Shown piece after piece: positions 46,335-56,172 of a stretch of 64,000 bases of DNA (positions are counted from its first letter, which is position 1; the number at the start of each line of letters is the position of its first letter). The DNA is from Rhodococcoides fascians NBRC 12155 = LMG 3623 (GTDB lineage Bacteria; Actinomycetota; Actinomycetes; Mycobacteriales; Mycobacteriaceae). A program made the translations under genes and the position numbers. Under the pieces are notes generated by a model. The model saw only the letters and a program-made list of their open reading frames with translations, did no database searches and had not been told where the DNA came from. The DNA lies in assembly GCF_001894785.1 (NCBI RefSeq), contig NZ_BCWW01000003.1, forward strand, positions 310,001-374,000, read 5' to 3'.

Positions 46335-47999
46335 GTGCGATTGAGGACTCAAGTGCTGCTGCTGCAGGCCGCGTTGGTTGCGGTGGCGCTGGCAGTGGCG
46401 TTCGGAGTATTCGCGATCAGTAGCGGCGAACAGGCCAGCGAGGAGTACGGCGAGCGGGCACTCGCGGTCGCGCGGACCGTGGCCTCCGACCCCGAGGTGC
46501 GTTCGCTCGTGGGGCAGTTCTCGGCCGCGGACACCGCGGGGACCGATGCTGCGCCGGCGGGAGTGCTGGCAGGCGGTGCACTGCAACGGACGGGCGAAAG
46601 CGCCCGGGAGCGCACCGATGCTCTGTTCGTCGTCATCACCGACGACCGGGGACTGCGTCTGGCACATCCGGATCCGACCGTCCTGGGGCAACGGGTGAGT
46701 ACCGATCCGTCCGGTGCGTTGGCGGGCAACGAGGTCGTCGAATCCCAACGCGGCACACTGGGCGACTCCGTCCGTGCCAAAGTGCCCATCCTGGCTCCGG
46801 GCTCGGCAGACGTCGTGATCGGCGAAGTGAGCGTCGGAATTTCCACGACGGCAGTGCGAACCGAGCTGGTGAAGGATCTGATCAACGGCGCACTGGTCAC
46901 CGGCGCAGTGCTGCTGTTGGGTGTGCTCGGGTCGATCCTGTTGGCGCGCAGGTGGAAGCGGCTGACCCTGGGCCTCGAACCCGAGGAACTCGCCGAGCTC
47001 GTGCGCGAGCAGGAGGCGGTGCTGCACGGCATCGGCGAAGGCGTGGTGGCCATCGATCCGGACGGCATCGTCACCGTCGTCAACGACGAGGCGCGCACCT
47101 TGCTCTCGATCGAGGGCAAGCCGGGAATGCGCGTGGAGGACGTCGGTCTGACACCCAGATTGCTCGAGGTCATCGAGATGCCGACGGGCGAGCCGGTACT
47201 CGCGGCCGTCGACGAGGTCGTCGTCATCGCGGCTGCGCGAAAGGTGCTGCGTGACAATCGAGATCTGGGGACGGTACTCACCGTGCGAGATCGAACGGAC
47301 GTGGAGGCACTGACGCGTCAACTCGACGCGGTGCAGTCGATGTCCGCGGTGCTGCGCGCCCAGCGACACGAGTTCGCGAACCGGATGCATCTGGTCAGTG
47401 GGCTGCTGCACGAGGGCCACCCCGATCGGGCGTCGGAGTACATCGACGAGATTCTCGGTGTCGGACCGAGATCGGAGGCGGTCGAGGGCATCGATGCGGT
47501 CTCCGACGCCTACCTACGTTCCTTCCTCACGGCCAAGGCGGCACACGCGCGCGAGAGTGGCGTGCGACTGGTGTTGGGGGAGAACACCTGGGTCGGTGGA
47601 GAACTGGTCGGACCGGTGGATGTCACCACCGTGCTGGGCAACCTGATCGACAACGCCATCGACGCAGCACGGCTCGGTGCACGTCGACCTGCCGAAGTGG
47701 AAGTCGAGCTGGTGCAGGAGGATTCGACCCTGCATATCGTCGTCGTCGATTCGGGTGACGGCGTTGCGTTGGCACCCGAGCAGGTGTTCGTCGAGGGAGT
47801 CTCGACCAAATCGACGGCGGACACGCCGGGTGGCCGAGGCGTGGGACTGGCACTGAGCCGACAGATCGCGCGAACCCGTGGCGGAGAGGTGACGTTGGCC
47901 GATGCCGGCGGGCAGATCACCGCCGACAACGACCGCGGGGGCGCAGTGTTCATCGCCTCGATTCCCGACGCACTACTGATCGAAGAGGTGACGCAATGA
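46335..47999 (+). CDS. CitA/DcuS-family sensor histidine kinase
   Basis: Membrane sensor of 554 aa for a carboxylate. First helix about 8-28; extracytoplasmic PAS-like domain about 30-185 with ITDDRGLRLAHPDPTVLGQ; second helix about 182-205; cytoplasmic PAS at about 225-330 (GIGEGVVAIDPDGIVTVVN). The kinase core has phosphorylated His in RAQRHEFANRMHLVSGLLHE and N box LGNLIDNAIDAA. Start is GTG at 46335. Coupled to the next gene by a 4-base overlap. By position its target is the divergent CitMHS operon and citrate is the likely signal. Confidence 0.9.
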   Translation: MRLRTQVLLLQAALVAVALAVAFGVFAISSGEQASEEYGERALAVARTVASDPEVRSLVGQFSAADTAGTDAAPAGVLAGGALQRTGESARERTDALFVVITDDRGLRLAHPDPTVLGQRVSTDPSGALAGNEVVESQRGTLGDSVRAKVPILAPGSADVVIGEVSVGISTTAVRTELVKDLINGALVTGAVLLLGVLGSILLARRWKRLTLGLEPEELAELVREQEAVLHGIGEGVVAIDPDGIVTVVNDEARTLLSIEGKPGMRVEDVGLTPRLLEVIEMPTGEPVLAAVDEVVVIAAARKVLRDNRDLGTVLTVRDRTDVEALTRQLDAVQSMSAVLRAQRHEFANRMHLVSGLLHEGHPDRASEYIDEILGVGPRSEAVEGIDAVSDAYLRSFLTAKAAHARESGVRLVLGENTWVGGELVGPVDVTTVLGNLIDNAIDAARLGARRPAEVEVELVQEDSTLHIVVVDSGDGVALAPEQVFVEGVSTKSTADTPGGRGVGLALSRQIARTRGGEVTLADAGGQITADNDRGGAVFIASIPDALLIEEVTQ

Positions 48000-48652
48000 A
48001 AGTTCTCGTCGTCGACGACGACTTCCGGGTCGCAGATCTGCATGCCGCACTGGTGAATTCGCTCGACCGGTACGAGGTGGCCGCAGTGGCGACGAGTATC
48101 GCCCAGGCACGCGAGCTGCTGACGACACAGTCGTTCGACCTGGCACTGGTGGACGTCTATCTGCCGGATGGGTCCGGTATCGACCTGGTGCGAGAGCTGC
48201 CGTGTGACGCCGTGGTGCTCTCCGCTGCTGCGGATCAGCACACGGTGCGCTCGGCGATGACCGCGGGCGCATGGACGTATCTGATCAAGCCGTTTCCGCG
48301 CTCGGCGCTGGTCGATCGCCTCACCGGGTATCTTGCATACCGCGGCGCGCTCGACCGTACAGACGAACTGACTCAGGCGGACATCGACGGTGGGCTCGAC
48401 GCCCTCCGCCCGCGCGCTGCGGCTCCGTTACCGGCCTCGCAGTCGGTCACCCGCGACCTGGTGCTCGACGCGGTGCGCGGAACGGCGGAGCCGATGTCGG
48501 CCGGAGAAGTTGCTGCGGCCATCGGCATATCGCGAGCGACGGCCCAGCGGTATCTGGCCACCCTGGTGTCCAAGGGGCGGTTGCGAATGCAACTGCGGTA
48601 CGGATCGACCGGGCGTCCAGAGCAGGAGTACTCGCTACCGCCGGGTGCGTGA
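47996..48652 (+). CDS. CitB/DcuR-family response regulator
   Basis: Response regulator of 218 aa. The receiver (1-120) has VVDDDFRV, the phosphorylated Asp in ALVDVYLPDGSG, and Lys in YLIKPFPRS. The C-terminal DNA-binding part holds AGEVAAAIGISRATAQRYLATL, a helix-turn-helix typical of CitB and DcuR. It partners the preceding kinase and likely activates citrate uptake. Its last 18 bases overlap the end of the convergent exporter gene. Confidence 0.9.
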   Translation: MKVLVVDDDFRVADLHAALVNSLDRYEVAAVATSIAQARELLTTQSFDLALVDVYLPDGSGIDLVRELPCDAVVLSAAADQHTVRSAMTAGAWTYLIKPFPRSALVDRLTGYLAYRGALDRTDELTQADIDGGLDALRPRAAAPLPASQSVTRDLVLDAVRGTAEPMSAGEVAAAIGISRATAQRYLATLVSKGRLRMQLRYGSTGRPEQEYSLPPGA

Positions 48653-50017
48653 CATCGCTACGACCGCAGCTCCGACGAGCGAAATGGCCGCGGTGAGCAG
48701 AGCCGCGGTGTTCCACCCCGTGACCAGAGCGGCCGCGGCATGATCGCCGGCCGGCACGGCAACCACAGCAACGACGGTGACCCCTATAGCGGATCCGACG
48801 TAGCGCGCGGTGTTGTTGGCCCCGCTGCCCATACCGCCGCGTCCGACCGGGACGCTGGCCACGGCCTCGCGCCCCAGCGCGGCGTTGAGGATGCCACTGG
48901 CGACGCCCGCCGCGAGCAGTCCCGGCAGCAGCCGAGGCCAGCCGGCGTCCGCGGCGAGGCCCGTCAGCATCACCATGCCCAGTGCCACTCCGATCAGTCC
49001 GGCGGCGAGCTGGGTCCGGCCGCTGACCGCGGCCGGGATTCGCCGAGCCAGCAGGGCGGTAACGACCGAGGTCGCAGACCACGCGAACAGCAGAATTGCT
49101 GCCCCGAGGGCATCGATGCCCAGCGCGGTGCCCACGAACCCGGCCATGTACGACATCAGTGCGATGATTCCGCCGCCTGTGGCCAGAGCGGCGACCGTGG
49201 CGGCGAGAAACGGAGGGTGGCGGAAGAGGGTGAGATCCAGCATCGCTGTTGCGCTGCGTAATTCGAGGATCACGAAGGCGGCCAGGAGTAGTGCGGCGAG
49301 GACGAACAGAACGATGGGAGTGACGGCGGTCCAGCCCTGCCTGCCCTCGACCAACGCAGCCAGCAACGCGGCAATGCCCGTGGCCAACAGCAGCGCACCG
49401 AGGGGATCGAGCCCACGCGGGGCGTCGGACATGGATTCTTCGACGCGCAGCTGCGCGACGACGGCGAGCACGAGAGTGGCGATCGCGAGGACCACGTACG
49501 CCTCCCGCCAGCTGGCCCATCGGTCGAGAAGCGCGGCGAGTAGCGGTCCGAGCGCGATACCGGCCCCGACGCTGGCACCCCAGACTCCGCTGGCCTTGGC
49601 GCGCACCGGCCCCGCGGGGTGCGTGTGCGCGATGATGCCGAGGCTCGACGCGACGACCGCCGCGCCGCCGAGACCCTGCAGGATGCGGGCCAGCACGAAG
49701 ATCAGGGTGTTGGGAGAGACGGCACAAACGATGGCGCCGACGGCCAGAACGGCTGCTCCGAGTACGAAGGTGCGGCGACGGCCGAAGTCGTCTGCGACGG
49801 TCCCGGTGGTGAGCAACGCGGCGGCGAGGCCGATGCTCATCGAGCTCAGAATCCAGGTCCGACCCGCTGCGTCCGACATCAAGTCCAGCGCGGTGCTGTT
49901 GATCGTCGCGAGCGGAGCGGTGAACGCCATCAGCGTCAACAAGGTGCCCGATGCGGCGATGGCCAGTGCGCGGGTGCCGTTCGTGGTGCCGGCGGGCGTG
50001 GGTGCAGTGTCGGTCAT
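48635..50017 (-). CDS. MFS drug exporter (DHA2/EmrB-like)
   Basis: Membrane exporter of 460 aa with about 14 helices, the DHA2 layout. Motifs: ATINSTALDLMSDAAGRTW (helix 1 region), ADDFGRRRTFVLGA (motif A between helices 2 and 3) and GVWGASVGAGIALGPLLAA (motif C of drug antiporters). Divergent from an HxlR-type regulator with 74 bases between starts, a usual arrangement for an inducible exporter. Substrates unknown. Confidence 0.9.
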   Translation of the reverse strand: MTDTAPTPAGTTNGTRALAIAASGTLLTLMAFTAPLATINSTALDLMSDAAGRTWILSSMSIGLAAALLTTGTVADDFGRRRTFVLGAAVLAVGAIVCAVSPNTLIFVLARILQGLGGAAVVASSLGIIAHTHPAGPVRAKASGVWGASVGAGIALGPLLAALLDRWASWREAYVVLAIATLVLAVVAQLRVEESMSDAPRGLDPLGALLLATGIAALLAALVEGRQGWTAVTPIVLFVLAALLLAAFVILELRSATAMLDLTLFRHPPFLAATVAALATGGGIIALMSYMAGFVGTALGIDALGAAILLFAWSATSVVTALLARRIPAAVSGRTQLAAGLIGVALGMVMLTGLAADAGWPRLLPGLLAAGVASGILNAALGREAVASVPVGRGGMGSGANNTARYVGSAIGVTVVAVVAVPAGDHAAAALVTGWNTAALLTAAISLVGAAVVAMSRTRR

Positions 50018-50091
50018 CGTCGTCTCTCTGGTCTGGTGATCGAACTGTAAACGGCCAACTTGGTTCGGTCAACAGACTGTACGATCGGCGC

Positions 50092-50616
50092 ATGGCACTC
50101 GGAACCGACTACGCCCGCCAGGACTGCCCCTTGGCCCGCGCGCTCGAACTCGTCGGCGAGCGCTGGACCATGCTCATCGTGCGCGACAGCTTCTTCGGGG
50201 TCCGACGCTTCGGCGACTTCCAGGTCCACCTCGACATTTCCAAGGCAGTTCTGGCTCAACGGCTCGGCACCCTGGTCGACGCCGGATTGCTCGACCGGCA
50301 AGCCCGAGCCCACGGCGGCGGCCACGACGACTACGTCCCGACGCACGCCCTCGAAGGACTGTGGCCGGCCGTCTACGCCCTGAGCTACTGGGGTGAGAAA
50401 CAGAACCCGAAGCCCACGGGCACACGTCGCCGATTTCTGCATGCGACCTGCGGGACAGATCTGGGACCGCTCGGACTGTGCCCCGAGTGTGGCGTCGCAC
50501 CCGGCCCACGCGACATCGATACCGACATCGGACCGGGTTACGACCCGGACAACCGATCCGACGCGGTATCGACGCAGCTACGAACGCGCCGACGGCTGCT
50601 GACGCCCCTGCGCTGA
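50092..50616 (+). CDS. HxlR family regulator with C-terminal zinc-finger-like tail
   Basis: Regulator of 174 aa. The winged helix occupies about residues 10-100 (CPLARALELVGERWTMLIVRD, DISKAVLAQRLGTLVDAGLL). A C-terminal extension has ATCGTDLGPLGLCPECGVAP, whose cysteine pattern (C, then CPEC) resembles a zinc ribbon. Likely represses the divergent MFS exporter. ATG at 50092 is chosen to give the standard HxlR N-terminus. Confidence 0.87.
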   Translation: MALGTDYARQDCPLARALELVGERWTMLIVRDSFFGVRRFGDFQVHLDISKAVLAQRLGTLVDAGLLDRQARAHGGGHDDYVPTHALEGLWPAVYALSYWGEKQNPKPTGTRRRFLHATCGTDLGPLGLCPECGVAPGPRDIDTDIGPGYDPDNRSDAVSTQLRTRRRLLTPLR

Positions 50617-50626
50617 GCGAGGCGCA

Positions 50627-51052
50627 TCAGTTAGGGACGTGAGCCTCGTGCCCGAGGTGGCGTAGCGCTGCTCGAAGCTTGTCGGCAGCATCGTCCTGTG
50701 ACTCCGCGGACGGGTTCGGATCCGCACCGGAGATATCGAAATTGCCCATGTCGTACGCCGGAAACACGTGCAGATGCAGGTGCGGCACCTCGAGTCCGGC
50801 GATCAACAGGCCGGCCCTGGGCGCGTCGAACGCCGTCCTGACAGCCTGACCGATGATCTGCGCGACGGCAGTGATCTTGGCGAACACGGCACCGTCGACG
50901 TCCTGCCACTGATCGATCTCCGCACGCGGAACCACCAACGTGTGACCCTGAGTGACGGGGGCAATCGTCAGAAACGCCACGACGTCGTCGTCTTGCCAGA
51001 CGAACCGTCCGGGAATCTCACCTGCGATGATCTTGCTGAAAATAGAAGCCAT
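50627..51052 (-). CDS. HIT family protein (HINT-like)
   Basis: Histidine-triad nucleotide hydrolase or transferase of 141 aa. Starts [20 protein letters not shown], the classical HINT beginning, and carries the triad [11 protein letters not shown] near residue 100. Family members cleave AMP- or adenylyl-linked substrates. A second HIT gene lies at 63.5 kb. ATG at 51052 is chosen for the family N-terminus. Confidence 0.92.
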   Translation of the reverse strand: MASIFSKIIAGEIPGRFVWQDDDVVAFLTIAPVTQGHTLVVPRAEIDQWQDVDGAVFAKITAVAQIIGQAVRTAFDAPRAGLLIAGLEVPHLHLHVFPAYDMGNFDISGADPNPSAESQDDAADKLRAALRHLGHEAHVPN

Positions 51053-51140
51053 GGGGACAGAATGCCTTATTGGGGCGTCTCCCAGGTGATTGCCAGGTTC
51101 GTCGCAGCGTGGGTCCAGCTGCACACACGAGTGTTGCCTC

Positions 51141-52412
51141 ATGACAACGAACTACCTCGCCCGAGCAGCAGGCCACCGGCCCGGCTCGAACGCAACGGCC
51201 ACGCTCGAGGTGGTCATCCCGGTGTACAACGAAGAGGCGGATCTCGAGCAGTGCATTCGTCGACTGCACGAGCATCTCGAGGAAAGGATCCCGTTTCGGT
51301 CGCGGATCACCATCGCCGACAACGCAAGTACCGACGGCACCCTCGCGGTGGCGCATCGGCTCGCCGACGAGATCGACGGAGTTCGGGTTCATCACCTCGA
51401 CGAGAAGGGACGTGGGCGGGCGCTCAAAGCGGTGTGGCTCGCGTCCGACGCCGACGTCGTTGCCTACATGGATGTCGATCTGTCCACCGACCTCAACGCC
51501 CTCATGCCGCTCGTCGCTCCACTGCTGTCGGGTCACTCGGACCTCGCTATCGGTTCTCGGCTGAACCGGTCGTCCCGGGTCGTTCGCGGAGTGAAACGTG
51601 AATTGATCTCGCGCAGTTACAATCTCATCCTGCGCACCTCGCTGCGCGCCCGCTTCTCCGACGCTCAGTGCGGGTTCAAGGCGATGCGCACCGATGTTGC
51701 TCGACAACTGCTTCCACTCGTCGAAGACACCGGATGGTTCTTCGACACCGAACTGCTCGTCATCGCCGAGAAGGTCGGCCTACGGATTCACGAGGTGCCG
51801 GTCGATTGGGTCGACGACCCCGACAGCAGCGTCCACCTCCTCGATACCGCCGTCAAGGATCTGCAGGGATGCTGGCGCGTCGGTCGTGCCCTTGCGACCG
51901 GAGTGCTCCCCGTCGCCGAACTGCGTCGAAGCCTGGGACGGGAGCCGCTGGTGGCCGGTGTACCGCACGGAATGATCGGCCAGCTGGTGCGATTCGGCAT
52001 CATCGGTGTCGCGAGCACCGTGGCCTACGCACTGCTGTATCTGGTGCTGCATCCCATGATCGGGGCACAGGCCGCGAACTTCGCCGGACTGCTGATCACC
52101 GCCGTACTCAACACTGCGGCCAACCGCGCCTTCACTTTCGGCGTCCGAGGGCCCGCGGGCGCGGGCAAGCATCAGCTGCAGGGTCTGGCGATCTTCGGCT
52201 TCGCGCTGCTGATGACGAGCGGCTCGCTCGCGATACTGCACGCCTGGTCCCCGGACGTGTCGCGGCACATCGAACTGGCCGTTCTCGTCGTCGCCAATCT
52301 CGTTGCTACCGTGTGCCGATTCGTCGCACTGCGGTGGGTCTTCCGTAGTCCGAAGTCCGATCTTTCGGTGTCCGATCTTTCGGTGTCCGATCCTTCGGGG
52401 GAGAACCGATGA
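51141..52412 (+). CDS. GT2 glycosyltransferase fused to a GtrA domain
   Basis: Bifunctional membrane protein of 423 aa. The N-terminal GT-A domain (about 20-260) of polyprenyl-phosphate sugar synthase type shows [24 protein letters not shown] and metal-binding DVDLSTD. It likely transfers a sugar from a nucleotide donor to polyprenyl phosphate. A GtrA-like domain of four helices (about 290-405) may flip the lipid-sugar. The final residues are a Ser/Asp-rich tail encoded by a 15-bp triplicate repeat. It overlaps by 4 bases a GT39 gene, the probable user of the lipid-linked sugar. Confidence 0.9.
   Translation: MTTNYLARAAGHRPGSNATATLEVVIPVYNEEADLEQCIRRLHEHLEERIPFRSRITIADNASTDGTLAVAHRLADEIDGVRVHHLDEKGRGRALKAVWLASDADVVAYMDVDLSTDLNALMPLVAPLLSGHSDLAIGSRLNRSSRVVRGVKRELISRSYNLILRTSLRARFSDAQCGFKAMRTDVARQLLPLVEDTGWFFDTELLVIAEKVGLRIHEVPVDWVDDPDSSVHLLDTAVKDLQGCWRVGRALATGVLPVAELRRSLGREPLVAGVPHGMIGQLVRFGIIGVASTVAYALLYLVLHPMIGAQAANFAGLLITAVLNTAANRAFTFGVRGPAGAGKHQLQGLAIFGFALLMTSGSLAILHAWSPDVSRHIELAVLVVANLVATVCRFVALRWVFRSPKSDLSVSDLSVSDPSGENR
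52356..52400 (+). repeat. Three tandem 15-bp coding repeats
   Basis: TCCGATCTTTCGGTG twice, then TCCGATCCTTCGGGG, encoding [15 protein letters not shown] at the end of the GT2-GtrA protein. Recent slippage is likely because the first two units are identical. Confidence 0.85.
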
Positions 52413-54403
52413 CCACGACGATCGAACGGCCGTCCGCGGCCGCGCCGACCGAGCCGGCGACCTCCCGGCGGTGGGAACTTCTCGGGTTGATCACTCTGTT
52501 GATCGGCACCGGCGTGGCATACATCTGGGGACTCGGTGCTTCGGGTTGGGCCAACTCGTTCTATTCCGCAGCGATACAAGCAGGTTCGGTGTCGTGGAAG
52601 GCCTTCTTCTTCGGGTCCTCCGACGCGGCCAACTCCATCACCGTCGACAAGCCGCCGATGTCACTGTGGCTGATGTCGTTGTCGGTGCGGGTGTTCGGCC
52701 TGAACACCTGGGCGATGCTGGTGCCTCAGGCGCTCCTCGGAGTCGCCTCCGTTGCGCTGCTACGAGCCGTCGTCGTCCGCCGATTCGGTGCGGCCGCCGG
52801 GCTGCTCGCCGGACTGGTGCTGGCGCTGACTCCCGTTGCCGCACTGATGTTTCGGTTCAACAATCCCGACGCGTTGCTGGTGCTACTGATGATCGCCGCC
52901 GTCTGGGCCATGTTGCGAGGCGTCGAATCGGGAAAGACCAAGTGGCTGTTGATCACCGGTATGTTCGTCGGATTCGGCTTTCTCACCAAGCAGCTTCAGG
53001 TGATGCTCGTCGTACCGCCGCTGGCCTTGACGTACTTGATCGCCGGGCCGCCCAAACTCGGCACTCGAGTGCTGCAACTGTTCGCCGCACTCGGAACCAT
53101 GATCGTCTCGGCCGGTTGGTGGTTGCTGATCGTCGAATTCTGGCCGGCATCCTCGCGGCCGTGGGTCGGTGGCTCGCAGAACAATTCGATTCTGGAACTG
53201 ACTCTCGGCTACAACGGGTTGGGTCGACTCAGTGGCAACGAGACCGGCAGCGTCACCCCGGGCGGCGGTGGTGGCGGCGGGTCGATGTGGGGCGAGACCG
53301 GCATCCTCCGCATGTTCGACGCCTCCCAGGGCGGCCAGATCGCCTGGCTCATACCTGCCGCATTGTTGCTGCTGGTGACGGGACTGGTGTTGCGAGGCAA
53401 AGCCCCTCGCACCGATGCGCAACGCGCGTCGTTGATCGTCTGGGGCGCATGGCTGCTCGTCACCGGTCTGACGTTCAGCTTCATGGCCGGCATCTTCCAC
53501 TCGTATTACACGGTCGCACTCTCGCCTGCCGTCGCTGCGCTCGTGGGTATCGGCAGTGTGATGCTGTGGCGCGAACGACAGCGGTTGTGGGTCCGGATCG
53601 CGATGGCGCTCGCGGTGGCGTCGACCGTCGCACTGGCGTGGGTGCTGCTCGGCCGTAGCGCGAGCTTCGTGCCGTGGCTGAAGTGGGCGATCCTGGTCGT
53701 CGGTGTGGTGGCGGTGGTGGCTCTGCTGATTCCGGCCCTCACTCGCGGCAGGCTCGCCGCGGTCGCGATTCTCGCGGTGATGTTCGCCGGACTGGCCGGG
53801 CCGACGGCGTACGCGGTGGACACGATCGGCACCCCGCACACCGGATCGATCGTGTCCGCCGGGCCGAACACCGGTATGCGCGGATTCGGCGGCATGGGTG
53901 AGGGCCGGCGCGGGCAGGGTGGTCTGCCGGGTGGAATGCAGCTGCCTCCCGGTGCACAGATGCCGGCCGGAATGCAGCCACCGGCGGGACTCCCGGGTCA
54001 GGCCGGCCAGCTGCCGGGCGGAGCCGAGATGGGCATGGGCGGCGGTATGGGTGGACTGCTCGAAGGCAGCACCCCGACCGCCGAGGTCACCGCAATGCTC
54101 GAACAGGACGCAGGTTCGTACACCTGGGTGGCGGCGGCCATCGGTGCCAACACCGCGGCGGGTTATCAACTGGCCACCGAGGATCCCGTCATGCCCGTGG
54201 GCGGCTTCAACGGAACCGACCCGTCGCCGACGCTGGCCGAGTTCCAGCAGTACGTGGCCGACGGCCGAATCCACTACTTCATCGGAGGCGGCGGTATGGG
54301 CGGCAGGGAGTCGGGTTCCTCGGCCGAAATCTCGGCATGGGTGACCGAGAACTTCACCGCGACCACCGTCGACAACGTCACGCTGTACGACCTGACGCAG
54401 TAA
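52409..54403 (+). CDS. GT39-type polyprenyl-sugar:protein/lipid glycosyltransferase
   Basis: Large membrane GT-C enzyme of 664 aa (ArnT/PMT-like). About 11-12 helices; the first outer loop contains SITVDKPPMSLWLMSL, where an acidic residue is expected to be catalytic. The region at about residues 490-560 is a low-complexity Gly/Met/Pro stretch, and the remaining 100 residues are a soluble extracytoplasmic domain (AGSYTWVAAAIGANTAAGY, NFTATTVDNVTLYDL). Translationally coupled to the GT2-GtrA gene. Together they form a lipid-linked sugar pathway acting outside the membrane; the acceptor is unknown. Confidence 0.9.
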   Translation: MTTTIERPSAAAPTEPATSRRWELLGLITLLIGTGVAYIWGLGASGWANSFYSAAIQAGSVSWKAFFFGSSDAANSITVDKPPMSLWLMSLSVRVFGLNTWAMLVPQALLGVASVALLRAVVVRRFGAAAGLLAGLVLALTPVAALMFRFNNPDALLVLLMIAAVWAMLRGVESGKTKWLLITGMFVGFGFLTKQLQVMLVVPPLALTYLIAGPPKLGTRVLQLFAALGTMIVSAGWWLLIVEFWPASSRPWVGGSQNNSILELTLGYNGLGRLSGNETGSVTPGGGGGGGSMWGETGILRMFDASQGGQIAWLIPAALLLLVTGLVLRGKAPRTDAQRASLIVWGAWLLVTGLTFSFMAGIFHSYYTVALSPAVAALVGIGSVMLWRERQRLWVRIAMALAVASTVALAWVLLGRSASFVPWLKWAILVVGVVAVVALLIPALTRGRLAAVAILAVMFAGLAGPTAYAVDTIGTPHTGSIVSAGPNTGMRGFGGMGEGRRGQGGLPGGMQLPPGAQMPAGMQPPAGLPGQAGQLPGGAEMGMGGGMGGLLEGSTPTAEVTAMLEQDAGSYTWVAAAIGANTAAGYQLATEDPVMPVGGFNGTDPSPTLAEFQQYVADGRIHYFIGGGGMGGRESGSSAEISAWVTENFTATTVDNVTLYDLTQ

Positions 54404-54418
54404 TCTCGCCATCCCCGA

Positions 54419-54450
54419 CGGGCCCCGCATCACGACAGGTGCGGGGCCCG
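54419..54450. terminator. Terminator after the glycosyltransferase operon
   Basis: Perfect 11-bp stem CGGGCCCCGCA / TGCGGGGCCCG with a 10-base loop, lacking a T run, 16 bases after the stop codon. Confidence 0.75.
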
Positions 54451-54479
54451 ACGGTGTCGAGCAGATAGTCTGATGCACT

Positions 54480-55730
54480 GTGCGCGTACTCGTCATAGGT
54501 TCCGGTGCTCGTGAGCACGCCCTTCTACTTGCGTTGAAGGCCGACCCGTCGGTCGACAAACTGTCCGTCGCTCCCGGCAATGCAGGCACAGCCACGCTCG
54601 CCGAACAGCACGCCGTCGACGTGGCATCCGGTGAGGCGGTGACAGCACTGGCCACGAAGCTCGAGGTGGATCTCGTCGTCATCGGGCCCGAGGTGCCCCT
54701 GGTTCTCGGAGTGGCCGATTCTCTGCGCGAGGCCGGCATCGCCACGTTCGGCCCGTCGGCCGACGCCGCACGCATCGAAGGATCCAAGGCGTTCGCCAAA
54801 GACGTCATGGCAAAGGCCGGCGTGCGAACCGCACACAGCGAAATAGTCGACTCGCCCGCACTGCTCGATGCCGCCCTCGACCGATTCGGCCCCAACTGGG
54901 TCGTCAAGGACGACGGACTCGCAGCAGGCAAAGGCGTCGTCGTCACCACCGACCGCCTCGTCGCTCGCGACCACGCCGCCGAACTCCTCGAAAACGGTCA
55001 CCCGGTACTGCTCGAGTCGTTCCTCGACGGCCCCGAGGTGTCCCTGTTCTGCCTCGTCGACGGCGAGACCGTGGTGCCGCTGCTGCCCGCGCAGGACCAC
55101 AAACGCGTCGGCGACGGAGACACCGGCCCCAACACCGGTGGCATGGGCGCGTACACCCCACTCCCATGGTTGCCCGAAGGTGCGGTCGACGAGATCGTCC
55201 GTGACGTGGTGAAACCCGTTGCGGCCGAGATGGTGAAGCGTGGAGTGCCGTTCTCGGGTCTGCTGTACGCCGGTCTCGCGATGGGTGCCGACGGCCCGGC
55301 CGTCGTCGAATTCAACTGTCGCTTCGGTGATCCAGAGACACAAGCCGTACTCGCACTGCTCGACTCACCTCTGGGTGAGGTGTTGAACGCGACGGCAACC
55401 GGCACGCTGGCGTCACTGGCGCCTCTGCGCTGGAAGGACGGCGCGGCGGTCACCGTCGTCATCGCCGCCGAGAACTACCCCGGTCGCCCCCGCACCGGTG
55501 ACGAGATCCTCGGCTCCGAGGGCGAAGGCGTCCTGCATGCCGGCACCGCTGTGAAGGACGGCGCCGTCGTCTCCGCGGGCGGACGCGTGCTGAGCGTCGT
55601 CGGCACCGGATTCGACCTCACCGCCGCCCGAGATGACGCCTACTCCCGGATCGCCGGAATCCGATTGCCGGGCAGTCACTTCCGCACCGACATCGGCCTC
55701 GCTGCCGTGGAAGGGCGCATCTCGCTGTAG
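54480..55730 (+). CDS. purD: Phosphoribosylamine-glycine ligase
   Basis: ATP-grasp enzyme of 416 aa that joins glycine to phosphoribosylamine, second step of purine synthesis. Motifs: [14 protein letters not shown] at the N-terminus, [16 protein letters not shown] (ATP-grasp), [19 protein letters not shown], and [11 protein letters not shown] with metal ligands. Start is GTG at 54480. purB lies further along at 61 kb on the same strand, so the purine genes are split by unrelated genes. A set of 89-bp repeats begins 18 bases after the stop. Confidence 0.95.
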   Translation: MRVLVIGSGAREHALLLALKADPSVDKLSVAPGNAGTATLAEQHAVDVASGEAVTALATKLEVDLVVIGPEVPLVLGVADSLREAGIATFGPSADAARIEGSKAFAKDVMAKAGVRTAHSEIVDSPALLDAALDRFGPNWVVKDDGLAAGKGVVVTTDRLVARDHAAELLENGHPVLLESFLDGPEVSLFCLVDGETVVPLLPAQDHKRVGDGDTGPNTGGMGAYTPLPWLPEGAVDEIVRDVVKPVAAEMVKRGVPFSGLLYAGLAMGADGPAVVEFNCRFGDPETQAVLALLDSPLGEVLNATATGTLASLAPLRWKDGAAVTVVIAAENYPGRPRTGDEILGSEGEGVLHAGTAVKDGAVVSAGGRVLSVVGTGFDLTAARDDAYSRIAGIRLPGSHFRTDIGLAAVEGRISL

Positions 55731-55748
55731 GTCGATGCACGCAAAGCA

Positions 55749-56095
55749 GGTGTGCTGAGTGTCCACAATTTGCCGTCGTGCACGGGATCCCGATGGTCGG
55801 GGCTGAGAGTGGACGCGGAGCCCAGTAGCTGGGGCTAGGTGTGCTGGGTGTCCACTATTTGGCATAGCACACGGGATCCCGAGCGTCGGGGCTGAGAGTG
55901 GACGCTGAGCCTAATTGCTGGGGCTAGGTGTGCTGAGTGTCCACTATTTGCCGTAGCACACGGGATCCCAATCGTCGGGGCTGAGAGTGGACGCTGAGTC
56001 CCGTTGCTGGGGCTAGGTGTGTTGAGTGTCCACTATTTGGCATAGCACACGGGATCCCAATGGCCGGGGCTGAAAGTGGACACTGAGCCCAGTTG
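55749..56095 (+). repeat. 89-bp tandem repeat array, left (about 3.9 units)
   Basis: Units start at 55749, 55838, 55927 and 56016, exactly 89 bases apart; the last is cut short. Each begins GGTGTGCTGAGTGTCCACTA-TTTG with small changes. The middle is a palindromic CGGGATCCCG or a variant, followed by GGGGCTGAGAGTGGACGC, so TCCACT and AGTGGA form an inverted pair. The array fills most of the 442-base gap between purD and the nuclease-like gene. I see no promoter or open frame in it. Confidence 0.92.
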
Positions 56096-56172
56096 TCCAC
56101 AGGCATTCGCGTTGTCCACATTTCTCGCATCGGGCTCCCGCGAACAGTTCTCGAGCGCAAAGCTGTTCGACC

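Noticed and set aside
50018..50091. Operator for the second HxlR regulator
   Set aside because: Only short partial repeats (AACTGTA, GACTGTA; GATCG, CGATC) are visible; nothing clear enough to call.
48447..50093. 548-codon open frame overlapping the MFS exporter on the same strand
   Set aside because: Out-of-frame reading of the exporter with Arg-rich composition; the exporter frame has clear MFS motifs.
52883..54949. 688-codon open frame opposite the GT39 gene and purD
   Set aside because: Crosses two well-supported genes on the other strand; composition is Arg/Ser/His-rich shadow sequence.
55749..56095. CRISPR array
   Set aside because: The entire 89-bp unit is conserved; there are no variable spacers between short repeats and no cas genes nearby.
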